A stretch of DNA of 43,175 nucleotides from Clostridia bacterium (GCA_017429695.1 JAFROK010000006.1:1-43175); one strand, 5' to 3'. Counted from the stretch's first letter, positions 1 to 8,047 are shown. The notes: generated by a model not told the origin, from the sequence alone. Numbers and translations are program-made.

Positions 1-141
1 AAAGTACCTGATGCACATCTTCTCGGTGCTGCCGGATCGGTTTGCGAAGGATCCGAACGCGGATATCGAGGATCTGCTCCCTTGGAATGATGAAATCAAG
101 GATCTTTGTAAGATGGGAGCGTAGGTTTATCTACCGCTTAC
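1..141 (+). mobile_element. 3' end of an IS66-family insertion sequence (partial)
   Basis: The window opens inside an insertion sequence. The last 40 codons of an IS66-type transposase end at 124. Seventeen bases later, positions 125-141 read, on the opposite strand, GTAAGCGGTAGATAAAC, which fits the 5'-GTAAGCG type of terminal inverted repeat known for IS66 elements. The boundary is therefore placed after 141. IS66 elements usually duplicate 8 bp of target, so 142-149 would be one copy; the other end is outside the window and could not be compared. The element runs directly into the coding sequence of a DNA polymerase. Confidence 0.7.
2..124 (+). CDS. IS66-family transposase, C-terminal fragment
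   Basis: Only the last 40 residues lie in the window; the start is upstream of base 1. The fragment carries the signature of the small C-terminal element of IS66 transposases (PF13817 type): a Tyr-Leu-x-His helix, a Leu-Pro pair about residue 10, then an Asp-Leu-Leu-Pro-Trp motif near residue 25, followed by a short polar tail with Leu-Cys. In the full protein this region follows the DDE catalytic core. The stop codon TAG is at 122-124, just inside the putative right terminal repeat. Whether the rest of the transposase is intact cannot be seen. Confidence 0.75.
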   Translation, partial: KYLMHIFSVLPDRFAKDPNADIEDLLPWNDEIKDLCKMGA

Positions 142-1733
142 TCGCCATCGACCTGAAAAGCTTCTACGCGTCGGTCGAGTGTGCGGAGCGCGGCTTTGAT
201 CCGCTGAAGACCAACCTGGTCGTCGCCGACGAAAGCCGGACGGAAAAGACGATCTGTCTTGCGGTTTCCCCATCCCTGAAAGCGTACGGCATTTCCGGGC
301 GTGCACGGCTGTTTGAGGTTGTGCAGCGGGTGAAGGAAGTCAACGCCATGCGTATGCGGGAAGGAATCCGCTCAGGACGGATCCGGAAAGGCACGGACGG
401 GCAGTATGCCTTCGCCATGTCGTCCATTGACGCCCCGACGCTGGAAGTGCATCCGGATTACGAGGTATCGTATTTTGCCGCGCCGCCCCGGATGAAGTTA
501 TATGAAGATTACAGTACGAGGATCTATGCCGTTTACCTGAAATATGTCAGTTCCGAGGACATCCATGTTTATTCCATTGACGAGGTTTTCATGGACGTGA
601 CAGGATACCTGAAAACCTACGGCCAGACGGCCCGGGAACTGGCCAAAACCATGATCCGTGATGTGTTCGAAACCACCGGCATTACGGCGACTGCCGGCAT
701 CGGTACCAATATGTACCTGGCCAAAGTCGCCATGGACATCGTCGCCAAGCATGTGCCGGAAGACCGGGACGGCGTGCGCATCGCGGAACTGGACGAGATG
801 AAATACCGGGAAATGCTCTGGTGCCACCGGCCCATTACGGATTTCTGGCGGGTTGGCCGCGGGCTCGCGGCCCGGCTGGAAAAACTCGGATGCTTTACCA
901 TGGGTGACGTGGCCCGGCTGAGCATACGCAATGAAGACCTGCTGTACGACGCCATGGGAATCAACGCGCAGCTCCTGATCGACCATGCCTGGGGATGGGA
1001 ACCGACAGAGATCGCAATGATCAAATCCTACAGGCCGGAAACAAAATCCATTTCTTCCGGGCAGGTCCTGCCGGAACCTTACAACGCCACGGACGGAAAG
1101 CTGATCGTACGGGAAATGACAGAACTGATGGCATTGGACCTGGTCCGGAAAAAGCTGGTCACAAAGCAGGTCACGCTGACCATCAACTACGACCGGGAAA
1201 GCCTGATTGTTCTGCAGGACGGCAGAACTATGAAGGATACCGTTTACGGCGTCGCAAAAACCGGAAAACCCTATGCCGGAGAAGTCGGACGGGATTATTA
1301 CGGACGGATTGCTCCGAAACACGCTCACGGAACCGGGAACCTGGACCGCTACACTTCTTCCGCCCGGGCCATTGTCCGGACGATGATGGCCCTGTATGAC
1401 CGCATCACAGACCCGGATCTTCTCATCCGACGGATCACCATCGCAGCCTGCAACCTGATCCCGGAGGATGAAATTCCCGCGGAAGGACCGCAGCAGCTGG
1501 ATCTGTTTACGGATTATACCCGGCTGGAGCAGGACAAGGCGGAAGAAAAAGCGGCGGAAGCCCGGGAAAAGAAACTGCAGGAAGCCACCCTGCTGATGCA
1601 GGAAAAATATGGAAAGAACGCCATCCTCAAAGGAATGAACCTGCAGAAAAAGGCCACGACCAGGGCCCGGAACGCACAAATCGGCGGACACAGAGCCGGG
1701 GACGAAGAAGCGGAAAGGGAGAAAGTGGAATGA
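87..1733 (+). CDS. Y-family DNA polymerase (UmuC/DinB-like), 5' end altered by IS66
   Basis: A translesion DNA polymerase of the Gram-positive UvrX/UmuC-like type. The palm motif Ile-Asp-Leu-Lys-Ser-Phe-Tyr-Ala-Ser-Val-Glu (catalytic Asp about residue 22 from the ATG at 87) and the second motif Tyr-Ser-Ile-Asp-Glu-Val-Phe are intact. They are followed by helix-hairpin-helix, little finger and the conserved C-terminal block ending in an Arg-Asn-x-Gln-Ile-Gly-Gly-His motif. Homologues start about six residues before the IDLKSFY motif. Here everything upstream of codon 144 (Ala) is insertion-sequence DNA read out of frame with the transposase. The nearest in-frame ATGs (87, 90) have no Shine-Dalgarno site, so the start is uncertain and expression may be poor. 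The gene overlaps the next by 4 nt (ATGA), as is usual for polymerase/YolD pairs. Role known for the family: bypass synthesis over damaged template, normally SOS-linked; no LexA box is visible because the native promoter has been displaced. Confidence 0.88.
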   Translation: MMKSRIFVRWERRFIYRLLAIDLKSFYASVECAERGFDPLKTNLVVADESRTEKTICLAVSPSLKAYGISGRARLFEVVQRVKEVNAMRMREGIRSGRIRKGTDGQYAFAMSSIDAPTLEVHPDYEVSYFAAPPRMKLYEDYSTRIYAVYLKYVSSEDIHVYSIDEVFMDVTGYLKTYGQTARELAKTMIRDVFETTGITATAGIGTNMYLAKVAMDIVAKHVPEDRDGVRIAELDEMKYREMLWCHRPITDFWRVGRGLAARLEKLGCFTMGDVARLSIRNEDLLYDAMGINAQLLIDHAWGWEPTEIAMIKSYRPETKSISSGQVLPEPYNATDGKLIVREMTELMALDLVRKKLVTKQVTLTINYDRESLIVLQDGRTMKDTVYGVAKTGKPYAGEVGRDYYGRIAPKHAHGTGNLDRYTSSARAIVRTMMALYDRITDPDLLIRRITIAACNLIPEDEIPAEGPQQLDLFTDYTRLEQDKAEEKAAEAREKKLQEATLLMQEKYGKNAILKGMNLQKKATTRARNAQIGGHRAGDEEAEREKVE

Positions 1734-2197
1734 CAAAGGGGATCACCAGGAAAGAGCCCGACCCGCGGGAAGTTTACGCGGATATTATCGACCTCCCTCA
1801 TCACGAATCGGACCATCATCCGCCGATGAGCCTGTATGACCGGGCCGCGCAGTTTTCCCCTTATTCCGCGCTCTCCGGGTACGATGACCTGGTCCGGGAG
1901 GAAGCCCGGATTGTAGACAGGCGGATCGAACCCGGAGAGGAAGAACTGGAACAGCTGAACCGGAAACTGAACCGGATCAGCCAGCTGACTGAAAGCGGAA
2001 CGCATCCGACAGCGGCCATCACATACTTCATTCAGGATTCGAAAAAAGCCGGCGGGCGGTATGAAACCATTACGGAAAAGATCCGGAAAACAGACAGCGC
2101 AGTCCAGGCCGTGATCCTGGACCGGACTGTCGGAAAAGCCGGAACCCGGATGGCTATCCCGATCGGCGACATCCTGGAAATCACGCTGGTAGAATAA
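1730..2197 (+). CDS. YolD-like protein (polymerase partner)
   Basis: A 155-residue soluble, charged protein whose ATG overlaps the polymerase stop codon (ATGA), so translation is probably coupled. Residues 30-60 carry the conserved block Met-Ser-x-x-Asp-Arg-Ala-Ala-Gln-Phe-x-Pro-x-x-Ala-Leu-x-Gly-Tyr seen in proteins encoded directly after UvrX/UmuC-like polymerases in Bacillota. After this comes a helical region rich in Glu and Arg, and then a C-terminal beta-rich part ending in a hydrophobic strand. YolD-type proteins are assumed to act with the neighbouring Y-family polymerase, much as UmuD does with UmuC, but the mechanism is not well established. The assignment rests on the conserved block and on gene position. 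Confidence 0.75.
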   Translation: MTKGITRKEPDPREVYADIIDLPHHESDHHPPMSLYDRAAQFSPYSALSGYDDLVREEARIVDRRIEPGEEELEQLNRKLNRISQLTESGTHPTAAITYFIQDSKKAGGRYETITEKIRKTDSAVQAVILDRTVGKAGTRMAIPIGDILEITLVE

Positions 2198-2243
2198 AAA
2201 GACATCCATATTCCACAAAAGTAGTTGCAAATGTGGGATTCGG

Positions 2244-2277
2244 TTCTTCCGGAATTTCCATCCGGAAGAATTTTTTT
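2244..2277 (+). terminator. Rho-independent terminator after the polymerase-YolD operon
   Basis: A perfect 10-bp stem (TTCTTCCGGA, 2244-2253, with TCCGGAAGAA, 2261-2270) has a 7-nt loop and is followed directly by seven T (2271-2277). It ends the polymerase/YolD transcript and separates it from the next block. Confidence 0.9.
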
Positions 2278-2344
2278 CTTTAAGATTATTTTAGGTTTGC
2301 CCTTTATGATGATGCCATCACGAAAGGAAAGGCGGTGCTTACTG

Positions 2345-3544
2345 ATGAAACAGAAGCGCACATGGATAAAGAAAATGACGGGGACGGCTGCATGCCTGCT
2401 GGCGGCCGTGATGATCCTGGCGGGAGGATTCCCGCAGGCGGCCTCGGCGGCAGCTGATGGCACGCCGGTTTACAGCATCTCGGACCTGTTCAGCAACAGG
2501 GACCTTACACAGGAGGCGGACCTGAGCGAAGCGACGTCCATTACCGTCAGCGACAGCCAGGAGGTAAGGATCACGGAAGCCGGGGTTTATGTGCTGAGCG
2601 GAACGGCCGCGGACGCCACGGTATATGTGGAAGCGGCTGACGACGCGAAGGTGCAGCTGGTGCTGCAGGACCTGCAGGTGACAAACAGCGATTTCCCCGC
2701 TATCTACGTGGTATCGGCGGACAAGGTGTTTATCACGACGGCGGGGGACAGCGCCCTGGCGGTGACCGGAACCTTCCGGGCGGACGGCGATACCAACACG
2801 GACGGAGTGATTTTCTCCAGACAGGACCTGACGCTGAACGGGACGGCGACGCTGACGATCTCCTCCACGGACAACGGCGTGGTCTGCAAGGACGACCTGA
2901 AGATCACCGGAGGAACCTACGTGATTACGGCGAAATCAAAGGCTTTTGAGGCGAACGACTCCATCCGCGTGGCGGGCGGCAGCTTCACGCTGCAGGCCGG
3001 TACCGACGGACTTCACGCCGAGAACAGCGATGATAACAGCAAAGGATACATCTGGATCGGCGGGGGAACCCTGGACATTACCAGCGGGGACGACGGCATC
3101 CACGCTACCTCCGTGGTGCAGATCGACGACGGCGAAATCACCATCAGCGCGGCCGAGGGCATCGAAGGAACCTTCATCCAGCTTAACGGCGGCACGATCA
3201 ACATCGCGGCATCGGACGACGGCATCAACGCCGCTTATAAATCTACCGCGGTGGAAGTGGCGGTCGAGTTCAACGGCGCAACGGTGAACGTGGCGATGGG
3301 CGCCGGGGACACCGACGGAATTGACTCCAACGGGAATCTGTACATCAACGGCGGCGTCATCAGCGTGACCGGAAACAGCACCTTCGACTATGACGGGACG
3401 GTTTCCTTCACGGGCGGCACGGTTTACGTCAACGGCCAGCAGACCTCCTCCATCCCGAACCAGATGATGGGCGGCGGAGGCGGCTGGGGCAGAAACGGCG
3501 GCTGGGGCAATGGCGGAGGCCGCGGCGGACGCGGCGGCTGGTAA
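2345..3544 (+). CDS. Secreted Cthe_2159-type carbohydrate-binding beta-helix protein
   Basis: A 399-residue exported protein. The ATG at 2345 was chosen because it follows an AAAGGAAAGGCGG ribosome site and opens a typical signal peptide (basic residues 1-10, hydrophobic 15-30, Ala-Ser-Ala cleavage near 34). The body is a run of short strands with repeated Gly-Gly-x-hydrophobic and Asp-Asp-Gly-Ile motifs, the pattern of a right-handed parallel beta-helix in the DUF4353/Cthe_2159 family (PF14262). The family's founder binds cellulose and pectin-like acidic polysaccharide with calcium. The last 25 residues are almost only Gly, Trp, Arg and Asn, a tail that could be disordered or adhesive. It is the first gene of a compact block with a VTC polymerase and DUF4956. 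Ligand and attachment are not known; no LPxTG-like motif is seen. Confidence 0.82.
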   Translation: MKQKRTWIKKMTGTAACLLAAVMILAGGFPQAASAAADGTPVYSISDLFSNRDLTQEADLSEATSITVSDSQEVRITEAGVYVLSGTAADATVYVEAADDAKVQLVLQDLQVTNSDFPAIYVVSADKVFITTAGDSALAVTGTFRADGDTNTDGVIFSRQDLTLNGTATLTISSTDNGVVCKDDLKITGGTYVITAKSKAFEANDSIRVAGGSFTLQAGTDGLHAENSDDNSKGYIWIGGGTLDITSGDDGIHATSVVQIDDGEITISAAEGIEGTFIQLNGGTINIAASDDGINAAYKSTAVEVAVEFNGATVNVAMGAGDTDGIDSNGNLYINGGVISVTGNSTFDYDGTVSFTGGTVYVNGQQTSSIPNQMMGGGGGWGRNGGWGNGGGRGGRGGW

Positions 3545-3577
3545 CGCAAAGAGATCTTACATCAGGGAGGGATTCAT

Positions 3578-4312
3578 ATGGCGACGGGAAATGAGCGCTT
3601 CACCAACGTTATGATGCGCTACGAACTGAAATACCTGATGGACCGGGGGCAGACAGCCTACCTGGTGCGGCAGCTGAAAGGCCATATGGAACCGGACCTG
3701 TACGGAAAGACGACCATCGCTTCCCTGTACTACGACACGCCGGACCGGCGGCTGATCCGGACATCGATGGACAAGCCGGATTTCAAGGAAAAGCTGCGGC
3801 TGCGTTCCTACGGGCCGGCGACGGAGCATTCCCCTGTGTTCCTGGAACTGAAACGCAAGGCGTCCGGCATCGTATACAAGCGGCGGGTGCAGAGCACGAT
3901 TCCTGAGGTACGGGCGTTCTTCGACGGCGAAAACGGGCTGTTTGCGGACCGGCAGATCAGCGGCGAGCTGAACTGGTTCCGCGACTCATACGAACAGCTG
4001 GAACCGGCCTGCCTGATCCTGTACGACCGGGTGGCCTACTTTGAACCCGACGGGGACCTGCGACTGACGATCGACTTCTCTCCCCGGTACCGGATGGAGG
4101 ACCTGCGGCTGACGGGAAATATGGAAGGCAATCCGCTGCTGGCAGAGGGCGACACAATCCTGGAGGTCAAGGTGCAGGCGGCGATGCCCCTGTGGCTGAG
4201 CGCCATTCTGGACGAAGGGCAGATTTACAAAAACAGCTTCTCCAAATACGGGGAGGCATACCGGAAGGAGCAGGCAGCCGGGGTGAAACCGGCTCTCCAG
4301 ATCGCGGTATAA
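3578..4312 (+). CDS. VTC-domain polyphosphate polymerase family protein
   Basis: A 244-residue soluble protein of the VTC/triphosphate-tunnel fold (PF09359). The tunnel motifs appear in order: Arg-Tyr-Glu-Leu-Lys-Tyr (residues 14-19), Ser-Leu-Tyr-Tyr-Asp-Thr-Pro (about 48), Lys-Glu-Lys-Leu-Arg-Leu-Arg (about 70), Leu-Glu-Leu-Lys-Arg-Lys (about 88), Tyr-Lys-Arg-Arg, Leu-Arg-Leu-Thr-Ile-Asp, Leu-Glu-Val-Lys, and a C-terminal Ser-Phe-Ser-Lys-Tyr. In yeast Vtc4 these basic and acidic residues line the tunnel that transfers ATP gamma-phosphate to a polyphosphate chain. Unlike Vtc4 there is no SPX domain and no membrane segment here. The ATG has a good AGGGAGGG site. It sits 33 nt after the beta-helix gene and 43 nt before DUF4956. 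The bacterial family's product is assumed, not shown, to be polyphosphate. Confidence 0.85.
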   Translation: MATGNERFTNVMMRYELKYLMDRGQTAYLVRQLKGHMEPDLYGKTTIASLYYDTPDRRLIRTSMDKPDFKEKLRLRSYGPATEHSPVFLELKRKASGIVYKRRVQSTIPEVRAFFDGENGLFADRQISGELNWFRDSYEQLEPACLILYDRVAYFEPDGDLRLTIDFSPRYRMEDLRLTGNMEGNPLLAEGDTILEVKVQAAMPLWLSAILDEGQIYKNSFSKYGEAYRKEQAAGVKPALQIAV

Positions 4313-4355
4313 GGAAAAGGAACCCGCAGGAAAACACACAAAGGAGAGAAGAACC

Positions 4356-5027
4356 ATGTTTAATTCGATATATTCCACGGTTGTGACACCGGTGCAGCTG
4401 CTGCTGATGGCAGCGGCCGCGCTGGGATCCGGCATCCTGTATTCCTGGCTGATGAGCTTCAGGATCCGGGCGAACCGGCGGTTTTTCATCGTCAGCTCGA
4501 TGATGCCCTTCGTGGTGGGCCTGGTGCTGACGTTCATCAACGGCAACATCGGCGCGGGAATCGCCTTCGGCGGCGCGTTCGCGCTGACCCGGTTCCGCTC
4601 CGCCCAGGGCACCAGCGACGAGATTGTGACGGTGCTCATTGCCATGGCAGCCGGATGCGCTTTCGGGATGGGTTACATCGCCTACGGCGTGTTGGTGCTG
4701 GTGCTGTCAGGGCTGCTGTTCCTGGGACTGTCCGGGACAAAACTGTTTGACCATAAGGGGCATCAGCAGGAAAAACTGCTGAAGATTACGATTCCGGAAT
4801 CCCTGGACTATGCCCGGGCCTTTGAGGAACCTTTCGCCCGCTACCTGCAGGAAACGGAGAACGTGGGCGTGAAGACAACCGGCATGGGCAGCATGTACCG
4901 GCTGAGCTTCCGGATCCGAATGAAGAATCCGGAAGAGGAAAAGGAAATGATCGACGAGCTGCGGACGCGCAACGGCAACCTGGAAATCGCCGTGCTTCCC
5001 TGGGCGGAACCCCAGGCGCAGCTGTAA
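4356..5027 (+). CDS. DUF4956 family membrane protein
   Basis: A 223-residue protein with four to five hydrophobic segments in its first 126 residues (about 13-33, 43-62, 64-77, 90-105, 106-126) and a soluble C-terminal domain of about 95 residues that is probably cytoplasmic. The motif Phe-Ala-Leu-Thr-Arg-Phe-Arg-Ser followed by Gly-Thr-Ser-Asp-Glu-Ile (residues 74-90) is the hallmark of DUF4956. The family has no established function, but its genes often stand next to VTC-fold polymerases and CotH-type kinases in Clostridia. A reasonable guess is a membrane platform or channel for the polymer made by the VTC protein. The ATG is preceded by AAGGAGAG at good spacing. Confidence 0.83.
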   Translation: MFNSIYSTVVTPVQLLLMAAAALGSGILYSWLMSFRIRANRRFFIVSSMMPFVVGLVLTFINGNIGAGIAFGGAFALTRFRSAQGTSDEIVTVLIAMAAGCAFGMGYIAYGVLVLVLSGLLFLGLSGTKLFDHKGHQQEKLLKITIPESLDYARAFEEPFARYLQETENVGVKTTGMGSMYRLSFRIRMKNPEEEKEMIDELRTRNGNLEIAVLPWAEPQAQL

Positions 5028-5055
5028 AAAGACTTTTCCGGAGAGGAAAGATACG

Positions 5056-6258
5056 ATGAAAAAGAAACACCCGATATTGCGAAACCTGCTGCTGGACGCA
5101 GCGGCGGCCGGGCTGGCGCTGACGGTTTTCGCGCTGTTCCACCATGTGCTGCCGAAACAACAGGAGAGCCTGAACATGCAGACAGTAAGGCCTGCAACGG
5201 CACAGGTATCAGCAATACAGACAGCCGCGGCGCAGAAGACGGAAACCGAACAGGAAGCGGACGCGATCCAGGAAACAGAAGAAGCTTCCAGGCCGGCGGC
5301 GCGGATGACGGCATCGGCCAGCATCAGCGACACCGGGCGGGGAGGCCCGTCCGGCAGAAGCGGCGGCCGCAGCAGCGGAAAGGGCAGCGGGAAAAACAAC
5401 GGCGGTATGGGCGGAAACTCCAAGGGCGGCAGCGCCCTGGAGGAAAGCGGCGAAACGGCGGTCGGAACAGAGGCGGAAACCGTGAACGTTCCGATAGCGG
5501 AGAAATTTGCCGATAAATATACGGACGAGATCATTGAAACAGAGAACAGCTATTCGAGCCCGGATCTATCAATCACGGTGAACGAAGTAAACGACGGGAA
5601 TATCACCTATTACCTGGCGGATATCTATATGCGCGATATCACGTGCTTCCAGACGGCGCTGGCGGACGATACCTACGGAAGCGGATTCCGGGACAGCATT
5701 GCCGGGATGGCGGCGCTGAAAGGCGCGCTGCTGGCAGTGAACGGGGACTATTACGGCAACACCAGCGAAGGCGTCGTGATCCGGAATGGCACGATCTACC
5801 GGGCCAACGCCACGGACTGCGACGTATGCGTGTTATACTACGACGGCACGATGAAGGTGATGCCCGGGAGCAGCTTCTCCGTGGAGGAGGCTGTGGCGGA
5901 CGGCGCCTGGCAGGCATGGACCTTCGGGCCGGCGCTATTAGGCAGCAGCGAGGAAACGCTGACGAACTTCTCCAGCCCGAACCGGATCATCGCTGCCAAT
6001 CCGCGGACGGCCATCGGGTACTACGAGCCGGGACATTACTGCCTGGTCGTGGTGGACGGGCGGGGCGAATCCGCCGGCATTACGCTGCCGCAGCTGAGCG
6101 AGCTTTTCCACGAGCTGGGATGCAGCGCTGCCTACAACCTGGACGGCGGAAACTCCTCCGTCATGGTATGGGGAGATGAAGTGATCAACAATCCTTCCGG
6201 CGGCGGAAGGGAAAGCAGCGACGCGCTGCTGATCGCGGAGGTACGCAGCAATGAGTAA
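5056..6258 (+). CDS. Membrane-anchored phosphodiester glycosidase family protein (NAGPA type)
   Basis: A 400-residue protein with a short basic N-terminus, one membrane segment at about residues 12-32, a 110-residue low-complexity linker rich in Ala/Thr/Gln and then Gly/Ser/Arg/Lys, and a C-terminal catalytic domain (about 180-397) of PF09992. Motifs seen are Ala-Val-Asn-Gly-Asp-Tyr-Tyr-Gly, Phe-Gly-Pro-Ala-Leu, Asn-Pro-Arg-Thr-Ala-Ile-Gly, Val-Val-Val-Asp-Gly-Arg and Asn-Leu-Asp-Gly-Gly-Asn-Ser-Ser (361-368). Mammalian NAGPA removes N-acetylglucosamine from a sugar phosphodiester, and bacterial members act on phosphodiester-linked sugars outside the cell. Topology places the enzyme outside the membrane on a flexible stalk. 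Its place beside a VTC polymerase and a glycosyltransferase suggests trimming of a sugar-phosphate decoration. Its ATG has a GGAGAGGAAAG site; its end overlaps the next start by 8 nt. Confidence 0.85.
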   Translation: MKKKHPILRNLLLDAAAAGLALTVFALFHHVLPKQQESLNMQTVRPATAQVSAIQTAAAQKTETEQEADAIQETEEASRPAARMTASASISDTGRGGPSGRSGGRSSGKGSGKNNGGMGGNSKGGSALEESGETAVGTEAETVNVPIAEKFADKYTDEIIETENSYSSPDLSITVNEVNDGNITYYLADIYMRDITCFQTALADDTYGSGFRDSIAGMAALKGALLAVNGDYYGNTSEGVVIRNGTIYRANATDCDVCVLYYDGTMKVMPGSSFSVEEAVADGAWQAWTFGPALLGSSEETLTNFSSPNRIIAANPRTAIGYYEPGHYCLVVVDGRGESAGITLPQLSELFHELGCSAAYNLDGGNSSVMVWGDEVINNPSGGGRESSDALLIAEVRSNE

Positions 6259-6472
6259 GGCAATGAAATGGATGAACCACGGGACGGCCATCCTCGGGAT
6301 GATGTTTCTCGTATTCCTGGTGCTGGACCAGTTTAACCCGATGATGAACTTCACGGATAATGCCATATCCCGGTGGCTGCTGGCCGCCCTGTGCCTGGGC
6401 GCTGTTGCCAGCAGCATCCTGGCCTGGAGAAGGGAAGGCGAAAATGAAAGAAAAAACAATGAACAGCCTTAA
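6251..6472 (+). CDS. Small two-helix membrane protein, unknown function
   Basis: A 73-residue protein with two predicted membrane helices (about 11-27 and 42-60) and a charged tail (Arg, Glu, Lys, Asn). It starts inside the last codons of the phosphodiester glycosidase (8-nt overlap) and its 3' end overlaps the next gene by 29 nt, so it is translated as part of the same unit. No family was recognised. It could be a subunit or chaperone for one of the membrane enzymes beside it. Confidence 0.7.
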   Translation: MSKAMKWMNHGTAILGMMFLVFLVLDQFNPMMNFTDNAISRWLLAALCLGAVASSILAWRREGENERKNNEQP

Positions 6473-7958
6473 AACCAGGCGGGCCGGCATTGCAGGGCGG
6501 ATTGCCCTGGCCGGCCTTATTTCCGTTGCGGTGCTGCTGGTCTGTTCAAAGAATTCCCCGCTGTACCCGATGAACGATTGGGTGGACGTGAACTGCTTTT
6601 TCACAGTGGGGCGGGGAATGCGGCACGGGCTGACGCCATACCTGGACCTGTACGAGCAGAAAGGACCGCTGCTGTATGCGGCCTACGCGCTGGCGGCCTG
6701 GATTTCCGAAACGAGCTTCATCGGCGTATTCATCGTGGAAGCGGCCTGCTTCGCGACGTTCCTGTATATCAGCGGGCGCACGGCGGAAATGCTCTCCGGT
6801 ACATCAGCGGCCTTTGGATGGGCGGCGGCAGGACTGGGCATCGGCGTGCCGCTGTCACCGGCGTTTTCCCATGGCGGGAGCGCAGAGGAGCTCTTCCTGC
6901 CGGTGTTCGCGCTGGCGATATACCTGACGCTGAAGGCCATGAAGGAGCGGAAGCCGCTGACGGCGCGCCAGGCCTTCGGGCTCGGTGCCTGCGGCGCTGC
7001 GGCGCTGTGGACCAAATACACCTTCTGCGGCCTGTTCGCCGGGCTGGCGCTGGCGGTGACCGTCTGGTACATTGCGGATTTCCATGGAAAGCACCTGGGG
7101 AAAGCTGTGCTGCAGGCCATGGCGGGCGCCGGGGCCGTGACAGCAGCCGTTCTGATCCGTTATGCCGTGGCCGGGGCGCTGCCGGCTTTGTGGCAGGCGT
7201 ACTTTACGGACAACCTGACCCGATACTCCCAGAATATCCGCAGCGGGAATTATGACCTGCCGTTGCCGAACCTGCTGAATAACCTGAGTTGGTTTATCCC
7301 GGCGGCAGCAGGTCTGCTCTGGCTGTTATGCACGGTCAGAAAACGCTGGCGGGAGGTCGCGGCCTGCGTGCTCGGCGCCGTGGGACTCTTCATCTTCACC
7401 TATGCCAGCGGGCGGCGATATCCCTACTATGCCATCGTGATGGCCACTTTCGGCGCGATCGGGTTCGGCGCGCTGTTCGCGGTGATTCCGGGAAAGATCC
7501 GGGACAGGCGGGCGTTCCGTTACGTGGCTGCCGGGATCGTGGCGCTGGCGGTCTGCCTGGGACCCCTGGCGGCGTATCACTGGAGCGGGAACGTATACCT
7601 GCTCGGGAAGGAAAAAAGCGAGATGCCGCAATACCGGTTCGCGGAGACGATCCGGGAGGCAGAGGATACGTCCCTGCTGAATTACGGTTTTCTGGACGGC
7701 GGATTCTACTACGCGGCGGAATCCCTGCCCGTAACGCGCTGGTTCTGCACGCTGAACAACGATCTGCCGGAAATGAAGCAGGCGCTGAAGGCGGCGGTGG
7801 ACAACGGGGAAACTGAATTCATTGTTACGCGGCAGCAAAAACTGAAAAACGCCGGCCGGTATGAACTGGCCGACCAAGCGGAAATGGTATTCGAAGGCCG
7901 AAAATGGACCTATTATCTGTACCGGCGAAAAGCCGTACAGGAGACCAGTCCGCCATGA
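6444..7958 (+). CDS. GT-C type membrane glycosyltransferase (GT39-like)
   Basis: A 504-residue polytopic membrane protein with about 10-12 hydrophobic segments. The ATG at 6444 follows AAGGGAAGG and gives a basic N-terminus before the first helix. After that helix, the first external loop carries Asp-Trp-Val-Asp-Val-Asn and then Tyr-Leu-Asp-Leu-Tyr-Glu-Gln-Lys-Gly-Pro-Leu. This is the pattern of polyprenyl-phosphate-sugar-dependent transferases (ArnT/PMT-like, GT39), where acidic residues in that loop are catalytic. The last 90 residues are soluble. Such enzymes move a sugar from a lipid-phosphate donor to an acceptor on the outer face of the membrane. As last gene of the block it would supply the glycosylation step. 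Donor and acceptor are unknown. Confidence 0.72.
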   Translation: MKEKTMNSLKTRRAGIAGRIALAGLISVAVLLVCSKNSPLYPMNDWVDVNCFFTVGRGMRHGLTPYLDLYEQKGPLLYAAYALAAWISETSFIGVFIVEAACFATFLYISGRTAEMLSGTSAAFGWAAAGLGIGVPLSPAFSHGGSAEELFLPVFALAIYLTLKAMKERKPLTARQAFGLGACGAAALWTKYTFCGLFAGLALAVTVWYIADFHGKHLGKAVLQAMAGAGAVTAAVLIRYAVAGALPALWQAYFTDNLTRYSQNIRSGNYDLPLPNLLNNLSWFIPAAAGLLWLLCTVRKRWREVAACVLGAVGLFIFTYASGRRYPYYAIVMATFGAIGFGALFAVIPGKIRDRRAFRYVAAGIVALAVCLGPLAAYHWSGNVYLLGKEKSEMPQYRFAETIREAEDTSLLNYGFLDGGFYYAAESLPVTRWFCTLNNDLPEMKQALKAAVDNGETEFIVTRQQKLKNAGRYELADQAEMVFEGRKWTYYLYRRKAVQETSPP

Positions 7959-8047
7959 GGAAACCAGGAAACCAGACAACCCGGAATCTTCTTTTCGAAC
8001 ACCCTCAACCGGCGCTCTGAAATTCAATCGCCCCATTTGGTCACTTG

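Noticed and set aside
498-1736. Long reverse-strand frame of 412 codons across the polymerase gene
   Set aside because: It mirrors the forward polymerase with all its conserved motifs; its own translation is rich in Phe, Gly and Arg with no recognisable domain.
2225-2344. N-terminal extension of the beta-helix protein
   Set aside because: The 40 extra codons overlap the upstream terminator and have no ribosome site; the ATG at 2345 opens a signal peptide.
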